Assembly: GCA_963736235.1 (NCBI GenBank)
Contig: CAVTOR010000001.1
Span: 5,318 to 69,317 of the forward strand
From: CAVORB01 sp963736235
GTDB taxonomy: Bacteria > Pseudomonadota > Gammaproteobacteria > Chromatiales > Chromatiaceae
Direction: 5' to 3'
Length of the DNA stretch: 64,000 nucleotides
Position 1 is the stretch's first letter, and each line of letters begins with the position of its first letter. Below the pieces are notes generated by a model. That model saw only the letters and a program-made list of their open reading frames with translations. It made no database searches and was not told where the DNA came from. This document shows positions 25,534 to 34,493 of the stretch, piece by piece. The translations under genes and the position numbers were made by a program.

Positions 25534-26898
25534 ATGACGACCCAAGTCCATCTCCAGTCCCTCGCGGAGACCCACGAGCGGCCTTTCCTGATCCTCGACG
25601 ACGACAATCGGATCGTGGCGGCAAACCAGGCGTTCCTGTCGACTTACGGCACGACGCTCGCCGAGATACTGAACCGCCCCTGCTACGAAGTGACCCATCG
25701 CAATCCCCGGCCTTGCGAGGAGATGGGCGAGGAGTGCCCCAACGCGCACGTGCGGGAGAGCGGCGAACCCTACACCTGCCGCGGCACGCACACCCATCAG
25801 GACGCGAGCGGGCGCCTCCATCAGGTGCGGGTGAAAGGGTTTCCGCTGCGCTTGGAAAACGGAGAGTCCTACTTTGGCGAGCAGTTCGAGGAGATCGCCG
25901 TGCATGTGCGGGAGGCCAACGATCGCCAATGGAAGGTCGGCTCATCCAAGGCGTTTCTCGCGAGCCTGGAGGCGATGACGCTCGCGGCGAGGTCGGACAG
26001 CCCGGTCCTGATCAAGGGCGAGAGCGGGACCGGTAAGGGCCTGGGCGCCAACTTCCTGCATCTCAACTCCCTGCGTTCCGGCGGTCCCTTCCTGAGCGTG
26101 GACTGTACGGTGCAGACCGAGATCCTGTTGGAGAGCGAGCTGTTCGGCCACGTCCGCGGCGCCTTCCCCGGCAGCGTCGGGGAACGCCCGGGGCTGTTCG
26201 CGCTGGCCCATGGAGGCACTCTGTTCCTGGATGAGATCGGCGATCTGCCCGAGGCCCTGCAGACCAAGCTGCTGCGGACGCTGGAGAGCGGGGAGTTTTT
26301 CCGCCTTGGCAGCGACGAGCCGATCCCGGCGGACGTCCGAATCATCTGCGCCACCAATCGCAACCTTGCCTCGGCGGTGCAGGATGGCGAGTTCCGCGAG
26401 GACCTGTACTTCCGGCTGGCCTGCCTGACGGTGAACCTGCCGAGCCTGCGGCAGCGGCGCGCGGACATCCCTGAGCTGGCCGCACTCCTGTTGCGACAGA
26501 TCGCGCGCGGCGGCGATCGCCCTCTCTCCCTCAGCGACGACGCGATGGAGACCCTCATCGCCTACGATTTCCCGGGCAACGTGCGCGAGCTCAGGCATAT
26601 CCTCCTGGCCGCGTCCGCCCGGGCCGCCGGCACCATCATCGAAAGGGACCTGATCGAGGCCACGATCAGCGGCTCGCCCCCGGCCGGCATCGAGGCGCCG
26701 CCGCGCGGCCCATCGGCCCCAGCCCCGGCTGCCGGTCCGGATAAGGCGACGGACTCGACCTCGCTGCGGCAGCTGGAACGGGCGCACCTGCGCCAGCTCC
26801 TGGACCTCCATCGGGGGAACCGGGCCGCGGTCGCCACCGCCATGGGGATCAGTGAGCGCACCCTGTACCGCAAGCTAAAGCTCCACAACCTGAGGTAG
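25534..26898 (+). CDS. PAS-AAA+-Fis transcriptional regulator (sigma54-activator-like)
   Basis: The 454-residue protein has an N-terminal PAS domain (about 10-125), a AAA+ domain (about 135-375) and a Fis-type HTH (about 415-454; NRAAVATAMGISERTLYRKL). The PAS domain holds a cysteine set (C50, C61, C68, C82), suggesting redox or metal sensing. Walker A is GESGTGKG (162-169), Walker B GGTLFLDEIGDLP (227-239), and an arginine-finger region and CATNRNL sensor are present. The sigma54-contact loop, normally GAFTGA, reads GAFPGS (209-214). That replacement is usually disabling for sigma54 activation, so it may act on another polymerase form, as TyrR-type proteins do, or as a repressor. No adjacent target operon is obvious. 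Confidence 0.87.
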   Translation: MTTQVHLQSLAETHERPFLILDDDNRIVAANQAFLSTYGTTLAEILNRPCYEVTHRNPRPCEEMGEECPNAHVRESGEPYTCRGTHTHQDASGRLHQVRVKGFPLRLENGESYFGEQFEEIAVHVREANDRQWKVGSSKAFLASLEAMTLAARSDSPVLIKGESGTGKGLGANFLHLNSLRSGGPFLSVDCTVQTEILLESELFGHVRGAFPGSVGERPGLFALAHGGTLFLDEIGDLPEALQTKLLRTLESGEFFRLGSDEPIPADVRIICATNRNLASAVQDGEFREDLYFRLACLTVNLPSLRQRRADIPELAALLLRQIARGGDRPLSLSDDAMETLIAYDFPGNVRELRHILLAASARAAGTIIERDLIEATISGSPPAGIEAPPRGPSAPAPAAGPDKATDSTSLRQLERAHLRQLLDLHRGNRAAVATAMGISERTLYRKLKLHNLR

Positions 26899-27000
26899 CT
26901 CAGAACGCGGCCGTGACACGCGGCGGGCCTGGCTTGCCCGGCTCATTCACACGCGCATCGGCGGCGGCCAACGAAAATCAGCTTCGGCAACCCGCCTCGA

Positions 27001-27429
27001 TCAGGCGATCTCCACCAGCTCCAGCGCGAACGTCAGCTCCTGCCCGGCGAGGGGATGATTGCCGTCGATCTTCACGCTCGCCTCATCGAATGACATGACG
27101 GTGAAGCTCACGGTCTGGCCATCGGGTCCCTGGGCGTGCAGGACCATGCCCTCTGCCAGCTCGATATCGTCCGGGATGACGCCGCGGGGGACCTCCTGGG
27201 TCAGGTCCTGGTTGCGCGCGCCGTAAGCCTCCGCGGCCGGGATCGTGACCGACTTGGTATCGCCCGCGCTCATGCCGACGATCGCGTTCTCGAAGCCCGG
27301 GATGACGTTTCCGCCGCCGAGGGTGAGCTCCAGCGGCTCATGACCGCGCGAGGAGTCGAACTCGGTACCGTCGTCCAGGGTTCCGGTGTAATGAACCTTG
27401 ACCTGATCTCCGTTCTTCGCTTGGGACAT
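27001..27429 (-). CDS. FKBP-type peptidyl-prolyl isomerase (SlyD/SlpA group)
   Basis: The 142-residue cytoplasmic isomerase starts at MSQAKNGDQVKVHYTGTLDDGTEFDSS. The FKBP half contains the family's aromatic and Asp pocket residues, with LGGGNVIPGFENAIVGMSAGDTKSVTIPAAEAYG. An IF (insert-in-flap) chaperone domain follows (about 70-125; EGMVLHAQGPDGQTVSFTVMSFDEASVKIDGNHPLAG), then the FKBP end AGQELTFALELVEI. There is no His-rich metal tail as in SlyD, so it is closer to SlpA/FkpB-like enzymes. ATG 27429 is preferred because the upstream extension has no family match. Confidence 0.92.
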   Translation of the reverse strand: MSQAKNGDQVKVHYTGTLDDGTEFDSSRGHEPLELTLGGGNVIPGFENAIVGMSAGDTKSVTIPAAEAYGARNQDLTQEVPRGVIPDDIELAEGMVLHAQGPDGQTVSFTVMSFDEASVKIDGNHPLAGQELTFALELVEIA

Positions 27430-27605
27430 ATAAGCTCCTGCTACGCTTGGTAACACCTGTCCGCCGCGGTGAAAACAACGCGGCCGCAGGGACCGAAACG
27501 CTGGAGACTCGAGACGGGAGACAGGCGGAGGATGTGTGTAACGGCCGACACTCTAGACGAGGGACCCGCCGAGCGCAAACCACCGCGAGCCCGCAACGCC
27601 GACCT

Positions 27606-28451
27606 TCAGCGACGCCGCAGCACCCGCTCCACGGCTGTCTTAACCCGGTTCGCGGGCGTGGCGAAACCGATGCCCACGTTGCCGCCGGCGGGACCGATGA
27701 GGGCGGTATTCAGGCCTACCACCTCCCCGGCCAGGTTGACCAGCGGCCCACCAGAGTTCCCGGGATTGATGGAGGCGTCGGTCTGGATCAGGTCGCCGAT
27801 CCCCGCCCCGTCCGGGCCGTCGCGTCCGATCGCGCTCACGATGCCGGATGTGACCGTCTGCCCGATGCCGAAGGGGTTACCGATGGCGAGCACGAAGTCC
27901 CCGACCTCGAGGCGGCTCGAGTCCCCGAAGCTGAGCGCGGTGAGCCCGGCGGGCACCGGCGTGAGGCGCAGCACCGCAATGTCGGCCTTGCGGTCGCTGC
28001 CGACCAGCCGCGCGCGGTAGCTGCGGCGGTCCTTCAGGGTCACCGTGATGGACTCCGCGTCCTCGATCACGTGGCGATTGGTGAGCACGAAGCCGCGGGC
28101 CGCGTTGACGATGACCCCCGAGCCCACGCTCTGGCGGCGGCCATTCTCCGGCGATTCCGGGATCGGAAGATCGAACTTCTCCAGGAAACGGCGAAAGTCG
28201 GGATCCTTGAAGAAGGGGTGCTCGTCGAGGTCCACCTCGGACTCCACCGCCACATTGACCACGGCGGGCGTGACCCGTCGCAGCAGGGGCGCCAGGGTAG
28301 GGTAGCCGGCGCCGTCCTTGCGGTAGGGGAAGACCATCGGCCCCGCGGCCGATGCCCCGCTGGCGGCGGGGCGCTCGGAGACGGGCGCGCAGCCGCTCGC
28401 GAGCAGAACGAACAGCGCCAGCAGCGCATGGATCAGCCATGAATGGCGCAC
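27606..28451 (-). CDS. Deg/HtrA-like trypsin-fold protease, lipoprotein, no PDZ
   Basis: This 281-residue serine protease has a lipobox signal (LLALFVLLASGCAP) and a complete catalytic triad: His in LTNRHVIEDAE, Asp in KADIAVLRL and Ser in TDASINPGNSGGPLV. The mature part starts FPYRKDGAGYPTLAPLLRRVTPAVVNVAVES, as in DegP/DegS. The frame ends about 20 residues after VGIGFATPANRV, exactly where Deg proteases would begin their PDZ domain, so it is a natural or truncated PDZ-less form. GTG 28451 is the only in-frame start before the signal peptide. It is 17 bases downstream of dacB in the same direction. Confidence 0.87.
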   Translation of the reverse strand: MRHSWLIHALLALFVLLASGCAPVSERPAASGASAAGPMVFPYRKDGAGYPTLAPLLRRVTPAVVNVAVESEVDLDEHPFFKDPDFRRFLEKFDLPIPESPENGRRQSVGSGVIVNAARGFVLTNRHVIEDAESITVTLKDRRSYRARLVGSDRKADIAVLRLTPVPAGLTALSFGDSSRLEVGDFVLAIGNPFGIGQTVTSGIVSAIGRDGPDGAGIGDLIQTDASINPGNSGGPLVNLAGEVVGLNTALIGPAGGNVGIGFATPANRVKTAVERVLRRR

Positions 28452-28468
28452 GATGAGGAGTGAGCCGC

Positions 28469-29686
28469 TCAGCAGGAGGCACCCGGACAGAGGCGAGCGA
28501 GATCGGGCGAGCTCGCCAGGGCGTCGGCGACCCGCAGCCGTAGGTTGTAGTCCACCGGTTGGTTGATGAGCAGGCTGAAGGGTTCCCAGCGTCCACCGCG
28601 GCGCACGAAACCGGCGTAGCAGCTCACCCCCTTCAGGGTCCCCGTCTTGGCCAGCACCGAGCCGTTCTGTCGTGGCAGCAGATCGCGATAGGGCGCGAAG
28701 GCCCTGACCGCATCCAACAGTTGCCGGGCGCTCAGGCGGTTGCCGCGGGAGAGCCCGGCACCGTCCTCGATGCGATGGCCGCGCCAGCCGAACGTCTTGT
28801 CGGCCCAGGCCATGGCCGTGCGCTGGGCCTGGGCGATGCTCACTGGCCTGCCGTCTCCGCGGTCCCCCAGCAGGAGAAACAGGTCGTTGGCGATGAAATT
28901 GTTGGAGTACTCCAGCATGGATGCCAGCACGGCCCGCAGGTCGCGGCTGTTGCTGTGGCGGTACAGGCGCTCCGCCCCCGCGGGCAGCTTGCCCGTGCGC
29001 CGGCCTTCGCCTACCTGAATACCGTTCGCGGCGAGCTTGGCGGCCATCAGCTCGCCGAAGTAGCGTACAGCCGGCTCGCGCTCGGAGAGATTGACCCTTT
29101 GCTTGCCGGCTCCCAGCCGCCGGCCGAACTCTCGCGCCAGCGGGGTGATGGGGGTCTGGGCCTCGGCACTCGCCACCGCCCCCCCCTTGTTGATCACGCT
29201 GATGGTGTTGAAATTGGCCGCCAGCGCGGTCACCGGCGCGTCGTACGGGTTGTTGCTGGAGGAGCGTCCCTGGATCTCCACGTCCGGCGCAAAGTAGGAG
29301 TCGTCCGTCCCGACGCCCGTCACGGACCGCACCCCTGCCTTGCGAAGCGCGCGCGCGATCAGGTCCAATTCCTCGGAGACCAGGTAGGGATCGCCCCAGC
29401 CCTTGACCCACAGCCAGCCGTCCGCCGAGCGGAAGAAATCGGTGTGAAAGCGGTGGTCGAGCCCCCAGCGCTGGATGGCGGCCAGGGCGGTGAGGATCTT
29501 CATGGTCGAGGCGGGGACCATGGGCGCATCCGGCCGGCGGGCGATCAAGGCGCGCCCCCCCTCCTCCAGCATGAGGCTTGCCTTGGGCATCGCCAGAACC
29601 TGGGAAACCGGGTTGCCGGCGGCCGCCGCCGTACCTATCCCGAGCAGCAGGACCGCCAGGAATACCAAGGAAGATCTTGAAGACAT
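28469..29686 (-). CDS. dacB: D-alanyl-D-alanine carboxypeptidase/endopeptidase (S13, PBP4-like)
   Basis: The 405-residue periplasmic enzyme trims peptidoglycan cross-bridges. A signal peptide (MSSRSSLVFLAVLLLGIGTAAAAG) precedes the three penicillin-binding motifs: SxxK in PASTMKILTALA, SxN in EYSNNFIAN and KTG in LAKTGTLKG. The order and the long insertion between SxxK and SxN fit peptidase family S13 rather than DacA. The start at 29686 is chosen to expose the signal peptide; an in-frame ATG lies at 29722. It starts about 45 bases after bioD and may be part of the same transcript. Confidence 0.9.
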   Translation of the reverse strand: MSSRSSLVFLAVLLLGIGTAAAAGNPVSQVLAMPKASLMLEEGGRALIARRPDAPMVPASTMKILTALAAIQRWGLDHRFHTDFFRSADGWLWVKGWGDPYLVSEELDLIARALRKAGVRSVTGVGTDDSYFAPDVEIQGRSSSNNPYDAPVTALAANFNTISVINKGGAVASAEAQTPITPLAREFGRRLGAGKQRVNLSEREPAVRYFGELMAAKLAANGIQVGEGRRTGKLPAGAERLYRHSNSRDLRAVLASMLEYSNNFIANDLFLLLGDRGDGRPVSIAQAQRTAMAWADKTFGWRGHRIEDGAGLSRGNRLSARQLLDAVRAFAPYRDLLPRQNGSVLAKTGTLKGVSCYAGFVRRGGRWEPFSLLINQPVDYNLRLRVADALASSPDLARLCPGASC

Positions 29687-29731
29687 CTGCGCACCAACCT
29701 CGCGCCAATGGGAAAGGCGCATCCTAACCCC

Positions 29732-30447
29732 TCACGGAGTCCGCGCCATATTGGAATTGACGTCCGCGCCCGGCTCTATCAGGACGTCGAGCGTCAGCAG
29801 CTCGGCCACCCGCTCCGGCTCGGGCGACGCCATCCAGGGTATCACCCCCAGGCAGGGAGCGCCGAGCAGGGCACCCAGGGTAGCCAGGTTCTCGTCCCGC
29901 ACCAGCATGTCCGGGGCAATCTGGTTGGCGATCCAGCCGACGAGCCGGTTGCCGCTGGCGCGCACGCTCTCGGCGGTAAGCAGCGCGTGGTTGATGCAGC
30001 CGAGCTTGAGTCCGACCACCAGCACCACCGGCAGGCCGAGCTCCAGCGGCAGGTCGCTCACCGACAGCGCGGGCCAAGCGGAACCCGCCAGCCGCCGACG
30101 CCCTCCACCACCAGGAAGTCCGCCCGGGCCGCGAGCTGGCGGGCGCGGTCGCGGATCACCGCCAACTCGATGTTCACCCCGGATTGGCCCGCGGCGATAT
30201 GGGGAGCGATCGGTGGCTCGAAGCAGTAGGGGTTCACCAGCGGGTAGTCCACCTCCGTGCTGCCCTGGGCCTGGAGCCGCAGGGCATCCAGATTCCGCAG
30301 CCCGGCGGGCGTTCGATCACAACCTGAGGCCACCGGCTTCATTCCCAGCACGGACAGGCCCTGCCGTTGGAGGGCCGCCATCAGGCCGAGACCGATCTCG
30401 GTCTTGCCGCAGTCGGTATCCGTACCCGTGATGAAGACGCCTCTCAT
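29732..30447 (-). CDS. bioD: Dethiobiotin synthase BioD (one frameshift)
   Basis: BioD closes the ureido ring of dethiobiotin using ATP and CO2. The first frame from ATG 30447 gives MRGVFITGTDTDCGKTEIGLGL (P-loop), then GMKPVASGCDRTPAGLRN...NPYCFEPPIAPHIAA and LVVEGVGGWRVPLGP. The frame then breaks near 30065-30075. The next frame continues SVSDLPLELGLPVVLVVGLKLGCINHALLTAESVRASG...GWIANQIAP to the stop at 29732. One missing or extra base would give about 238 residues, the normal BioD size. Its start overlaps the bioC stop (ATGA). With intact neighbours, assembly error is likely. Confidence 0.88.
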
Positions 30448-31308
30448 ACGCGCTCCGCGCGCCGGATGGCGCTCACCGGCACCGCCACGCCGTCCCCAAC
30501 CGGCTTCTGCTCTGGCACCCACGCATGGCCGTAGATCACCTCGTAGGTCGCCGGCAGGCGCCCTTCCCGGCGGTGCGCCTCGTAGGACCGCTCCACCGCC
30601 TCCAGGCGCCGGCGCCCTGTGAGCCCGCGCGGGCGCTCGGCGGTGACGTTGTGGGCCCCGAGCAGCTTGAGGTCCCGCATCAGGGCGCGCACCGTCTCGA
30701 AGGTGACCGTGATGCGCTCGGCGTCCATCACCGGGTCGGCGAACCGGGCACGCACCAGTGCATCCCCGACATCGTGCATGTCCAGGAACAGGTTGACGTG
30801 GGAGAAGCCGTCGGCCGCCGCCCAGGCCTCGCGCAGCTCGCGCAGCGTGTCCGGGCCGAAGGTGCTGAACATGAGCAGCCCGCCCGGACGCAGCACCCGC
30901 AACAGCTCACGAAAGGTGCGCTCCAGGTCCGTGCACCACTGCAGGGTGGCGTTGGAGAAGATGAGGTCGACACTGCCATCGGCCAGCGGTAGGGCTTCGG
31001 CATCGGCGCACAGGCATCGTGGGCGATTGAGCCAGGAGCCGCGGCGGCGGGACTCCGCTGACCATGTTGAGCGCGAAGTCCGCGGCCAGGACCCGCGCCT
31101 TGCGGTAGCGCCGCTGCAGGGGAACGATGGCGTAACCGGTGCCGGCGCCCAGGTCGAGGATGGTGCGCGGCTCCAGGCGCACGTAGTCCAGGCGCTCCAA
31201 CATCCGGTCGGCGATCTCCCGCTGCAGCACCGCCGCCTCGTCATAGGCCGCGGCCGCCCGCTCGAAGGCCTGCCGCGCCCCGCGCTTGTCGATCGCACCG
31301 ACACTCAC
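30444..31308 (-). CDS. bioC: Malonyl-ACP O-methyltransferase BioC (one frameshift)
   Basis: BioC methylates malonyl-ACP so that the pimeloyl chain can be built by fatty acid synthesis. From GTG 31308 the frame gives IDKRGARQAFERAAAAYDEAAVLQREIADRMLERLDYVRL and the SAM-binding motif ILDLGAGTGYA. A frameshift near 31045-31060 leads into RRRGSWLNRPRCLCADAEALPLADGSVDLIFSNATLQWCTDLERTFRELLRVLRPGG and the usual BioC C-terminus (TAERPRGLTGRRRLEAVERSYE). GTG overlaps the bioH stop (GTGA), and bioD overlaps this gene's stop, so the genes are translationally coupled. Confidence 0.88.
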
Positions 31309-32081
31309 CAGCCGATCTCCGAGAGGAAGGCGGCGAGCGCGCCGGCCGTCTGCTGCGGATGGGACAGGAATGGCGCGTGTCCCGCGCCATGCACCAGGGC
31401 GTGACGCCCGGTCGGCGCCAGCGCCGAGATCGCCTCGGCCGCGGCGACCGGAACCAGGGTGTCGCGCTCGCCGAACAGCCACAAGATCGGACAGGCGAGA
31501 CCGCTTAGCCGGTCGCGCAGGTCACTCTCACGCAGCAGCCGCAGACCGGCGGCGAGGGCCTCGGGATCAGGCGTCGGACGCTGCGCCAGCTCGCGGCGCA
31601 GGGTACGCAGGGTTTCGCGCGCGGCGTCGCTGCCGCGCACCTGCAGGGCCAGGAAACGATCAAGCGTCGCGGCCGGGTCGGCGAGCAAGGCGTCGCGGAA
31701 CCCGGCGAAGGTCCGGGCCGGCGTCGCGGCCGGCCAGTCGTCTGCCTGCACGAAACGCGGCGTGGCGGTGATCAGTACCAGCGCCGCTACGCGTTGCGGG
31801 GCACGCAGCGCCGCCTCCAGGGCAACCAGCCCGCCCAGGGACCAGCCTACCCAGACCGCCCGCGCGGGAGTACTGTCCAGACAAGCATCGGCCCAGGCCG
31901 GAAGGCCATCATGGCTCGGCTCAAACGAGCTTGCACCGTGACCCGGAAGCTCGATGCGGCTCACGCGGCGGCCGGTGCCGACGGCCGCGGGCAGCCCCTC
32001 CCACACCGCCGCGTTCATGCCCCAGCCGTGAAGCAGCACCAGGTCCGGACCGATCCCCGTCTGTTCGACGTGGAGGCTCAC
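31305..32081 (-). CDS. bioH: Pimeloyl-ACP methyl ester esterase BioH
   Basis: The 258-residue alpha/beta hydrolase releases pimeloyl-ACP from its methyl ester, ending the BioC-BioH route. The nucleophile is in VGWSLGGLVALEAAL (GWSLGG, typical of BioH). The acid is in LWLFGERDTLVPV and the His in VHGAGHAPFLSHP. The oxyanion segment LVLLHGWGMNAAVWEGL is also characteristic. GTG 32081 overlaps the bioF stop by 4 bp. The position between bioF and bioC supports the name over other hydrolases. Confidence 0.93.
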   Translation of the reverse strand: MSLHVEQTGIGPDLVLLHGWGMNAAVWEGLPAAVGTGRRVSRIELPGHGASSFEPSHDGLPAWADACLDSTPARAVWVGWSLGGLVALEAALRAPQRVAALVLITATPRFVQADDWPAATPARTFAGFRDALLADPAATLDRFLALQVRGSDAARETLRTLRRELAQRPTPDPEALAAGLRLLRESDLRDRLSGLACPILWLFGERDTLVPVAAAEAISALAPTGRHALVHGAGHAPFLSHPQQTAGALAAFLSEIGW

Positions 32082-33253
32082 GCCGCCTCCCGCGCGGGCA
32101 GCTCGGCGAGGGCCTCGAGCAGGCGGTCGACGTCCGCCTCCGAGTGGGCGGCGGAGAAGGTGATGCGCAGCCGCGCGGAGCCCTCCGGGACGGTTGGAGG
32201 GCGAATGGCGCTCACCAGGATTCCCGCCCGTTCCAGCTGCCGGCTCCACGCCAGGGCCCGCTCCGGGCCACCGGCGATCAGGGGCTGGATGGGCGTGAAA
32301 GAGTCCGACAGCCCCAGCCCCAGCCCGGCCGCGCCTTGGCGAAAGCGGCGAACCAGATGCGCCAGGTGCTCCCGCCGCCACGACTCGCGGCGAGCGATGG
32401 CGACGCTGGCCCGTGTCGCCTCCGCCACCGCGGGCGGTGGCGCGGTGGTATAGATGTAGCTGCGGGCGCGCTGGATCAGGGTCTCGACCAGGTCCTCCGA
32501 ACCGGCGACGAAGGCGCCGAAGGTGCCGAAGGCCTTGCCGAGGGTCCCGACCAGGATGGGCACACCGGCCGCGTCCAGCCCGAAATGATCCACGCAGCCG
32601 CGGCCGTCCTCTCCGAGCACGCCGAGCCCGTGGGCATCGTCTACCATGAGCCAGGCACCGCTGGCGTGAGCAGTACGGGCCAGCTCGGGAAGCGGAGCAA
32701 GACCACCGTCCATGCTGAAGACCCCGTCGGTGGCGATGATGCGCGCCTGGTGTCCGTTCAACATCCGCTCCAGGCTGCTTGGGTCCGCGTGGGGGTAGCG
32801 GCGGAGCCTGGCGCGGCTCAGCAGCGCCCCGTCGAGGAGTGAGGCGTGGTTCAACCGGTCCTCCAGCACCTGATCGCCACGTCCGGCAAGGGCCGAGATC
32901 ACGCCCAGGTTGGCCATGTAGCCGGTGGAGAAGAGCAGCGCCCGGGGCCGGCGAAGGAAGTCCGCCAGCTCTTCCTCCAGGGCGTGATGGGCCGCGCTGT
33001 GGCCGGTGACCAAATGCGCCGCGCCGCTGCCGGCACCGTAGGTGTCGGCGCCACGCTTGAAGGCGCTCACCACGTCCGGGTGTGCCGCGAGCCCCAGGTA
33101 ATCGTTGCTGCAGAAGGCGAGCATGCGGCGGCCGTCGATCATTGGGCGCGGCCCCTGGGGACCGCTCAGCACGCGGCGCGACCGGTAGAGGTGGGCCTCG
33201 CGCAGCCGGCCCAGCTCCGCGGCCAGGTGGGTCATGGCGAGAGGGCTATCCAT
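32078..33253 (-). CDS. bioF: 8-amino-7-oxononanoate synthase BioF
   Basis: The 391-residue PLP enzyme condenses pimeloyl-ACP with alanine. Signatures are FCSNDYLGLAAHPDV near the N-terminus, YGAGSGAAHLVTGHSAAHHALEEELA, DDAHGLGVLGEDGRG, and the PLP-binding lysine in VGTLGKAFGTFGAFV (about residue 243). It ends at the GTGA overlap with bioH and follows bioB by 66 bases, within one operon. No frameshift is seen. Confidence 0.95.
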   Translation of the reverse strand: MDSPLAMTHLAAELGRLREAHLYRSRRVLSGPQGPRPMIDGRRMLAFCSNDYLGLAAHPDVVSAFKRGADTYGAGSGAAHLVTGHSAAHHALEEELADFLRRPRALLFSTGYMANLGVISALAGRGDQVLEDRLNHASLLDGALLSRARLRRYPHADPSSLERMLNGHQARIIATDGVFSMDGGLAPLPELARTAHASGAWLMVDDAHGLGVLGEDGRGCVDHFGLDAAGVPILVGTLGKAFGTFGAFVAGSEDLVETLIQRARSYIYTTAPPPAVAEATRASVAIARRESWRREHLAHLVRRFRQGAAGLGLGLSDSFTPIQPLIAGGPERALAWSRQLERAGILVSAIRPPTVPEGSARLRITFSAAHSEADVDRLLEALAELPAREAA

Positions 33254-33319
33254 GCGTCTCTGTCGATGGAGGAAAGCCCAATACCCGCGGCAGGAGGCGC
33301 GAGATCGCTCGCAAAATGT

Positions 33320-34324
33320 TCAAACCGCTTGGCGCGAGCAGGGTCCGGGTGCGCTGCGCTCACTTGTGTCGACGGTCTCGAAGGTCATGCCCAAGCGCTC
33401 GAACAACTGCTGGTCGCGATCGCTCTCGGCGTTGGGCGTGGTCAGCAGGCGCTCGCCGTAGAAGACGGAGTTGGCACCCGCGAGAAAGCACAGCGCCTGC
33501 AGCTCGTCGCTCATGTCCGAGCGCCCCGCTGACAGGCGGACGTAAGAGCGGGGCATCAGGATGCGCGCCGCGGCGATGGTGCGCACCAGCTCCAGCGGGT
33601 CGAGGTCCGCGGTGCCGTACAGCGGTGTGCCCTCGACCTGCACCAGCAGGTTGACGGGCACCGACTCCGGATGCTTCGGCAGGTTGGCGAGCTGGCGCAG
33701 CATGGAGGCGCGATCGCGGCGCGACTCGCCCATTCCCAGGATGCCGCCGCTGCACACCTTCATGCCGGCGGCCTGCACGTGGCCCAGGGTCTCGAGCCGA
33801 TCCTGGTAGGTGCGGGTGGTGATGACCTGCCCGTAGAACTCCGGGGAGGTGTCCAGGTTGTGGTTGTAGTAGTCGAGCCCCGCGTCGCCGAGCCGGAACG
33901 CCTGCTCCCGGGTGAGCATCCCCAGTGTGACGCAGGTCTCCAGTCCGATGCCGCGGACGGCCTCGATCATGCGCACGACCTGATCCAGGTTCTTGTCGCT
34001 CGGGTTGCGCCAGGCGGCGCCCATGCAGAAGCGGGTGGCGCCTTTTTCCTTCGCGGCACGGGCCGCATCGACGACCTCCGCGACCGGAAGCAATCGCTCG
34101 CGCTCCAGCCCCGTGTCGTGCTTGGCGCTCTGGGAGCAGTAGCCGCAGTCCTCGGGACAGGCCCCGGTCTTGATGCTCAGAAGCGTGCTCACCTGGATCC
34201 GGTTCGGGTCGAAGTGGGCACGATGCACTGACTGGGCGCGGAAAAGCAGGTCGTTGAAGGGATGGTCCAGCAGAGAGGCGATCTCGTCGAGGGACCAGTC
34301 GTGGCGGATCTCGGGGACGGGCAT
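33320..34324 (-). CDS. bioB: Biotin synthase BioB
   Basis: This 334-residue radical-SAM enzyme inserts sulfur into dethiobiotin. The [4Fe-4S] cluster cysteines are in GACPEDCGYCSQS (CxxxCxxC), and the additional conserved cysteines in RFCMGAAW, LETCVTLGML and KVCSGGILGMGES match BioB's second cluster. YYNHNLDTSPEFY and the late RLSAGRSDMS (with the cluster-ligating Arg) are diagnostic. It is first in the cluster, behind a BirA box and promoter. The start has little Shine-Dalgarno; instead a GGTAACCCCA arm of an inverted repeat lies directly before the ATG. Confidence 0.96.
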   Translation of the reverse strand: MPVPEIRHDWSLDEIASLLDHPFNDLLFRAQSVHRAHFDPNRIQVSTLLSIKTGACPEDCGYCSQSAKHDTGLERERLLPVAEVVDAARAAKEKGATRFCMGAAWRNPSDKNLDQVVRMIEAVRGIGLETCVTLGMLTREQAFRLGDAGLDYYNHNLDTSPEFYGQVITTRTYQDRLETLGHVQAAGMKVCSGGILGMGESRRDRASMLRQLANLPKHPESVPVNLLVQVEGTPLYGTADLDPLELVRTIAAARILMPRSYVRLSAGRSDMSDELQALCFLAGANSVFYGERLLTTPNAESDRDQQLFERLGMTFETVDTSERSAPGPCSRQAV

Positions 34325-34326
34325 GC

Positions 34327-34396
34327 TGGGGTTACCGTTCGGTTTGCGGGCGGACGGCGGTTCTGGTGCACCGCAAGAGCTTGAATGGTAACCCCA
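34327..34396. repeat. 10-bp inverted repeat in the bioB leader
   Basis: TGGGGTTACC (34327-34336) and GGTAACCCCA (34387-34396) are perfect inverted arms 50 bp apart. One arm lies immediately before the bioB ATG and the other overlaps the predicted -10. It may be a second operator pair or a leader stem; the role is unproved. Confidence 0.6.
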
Positions 34397-34412
34397 CCCG
34401 GCCAGCTGTCAA
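34385..34412 (-). promoter_or_regulatory. Predicted sigma70 promoter of the bio operon
   Basis: On the minus strand TTGACA (34412-34407) is followed after 16 bp by TACCAT (34390-34385), a perfect -35 and a 4/6 -10. Transcription would start near 34378, leaving a leader of about 54 nt before bioB. The -35 lies within the BirA box. Confidence 0.6.
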
Positions 34413-34437
34413 CCTTGCGCCCACACGCCGGTTTACT
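34407..34437. promoter_or_regulatory. BirA biotin operator
   Basis: TGTCAACC, 15 bp, GGTTTACT: this matches the proteobacterial BirA box (TTGTAAACC-N14/15-GGTTTACAA) in half-site sequence and spacing. It lies about 83 bp upstream of bioB and covers the predicted -35, so biotin-loaded BirA would block transcription. birA itself is not in the window. Confidence 0.8.
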
Positions 34438-34493
34438 ACCTCGTGACGGCAGTAGAGTACTGGAGAACGGCGCGACCCCTAGCGGTCATCCGG

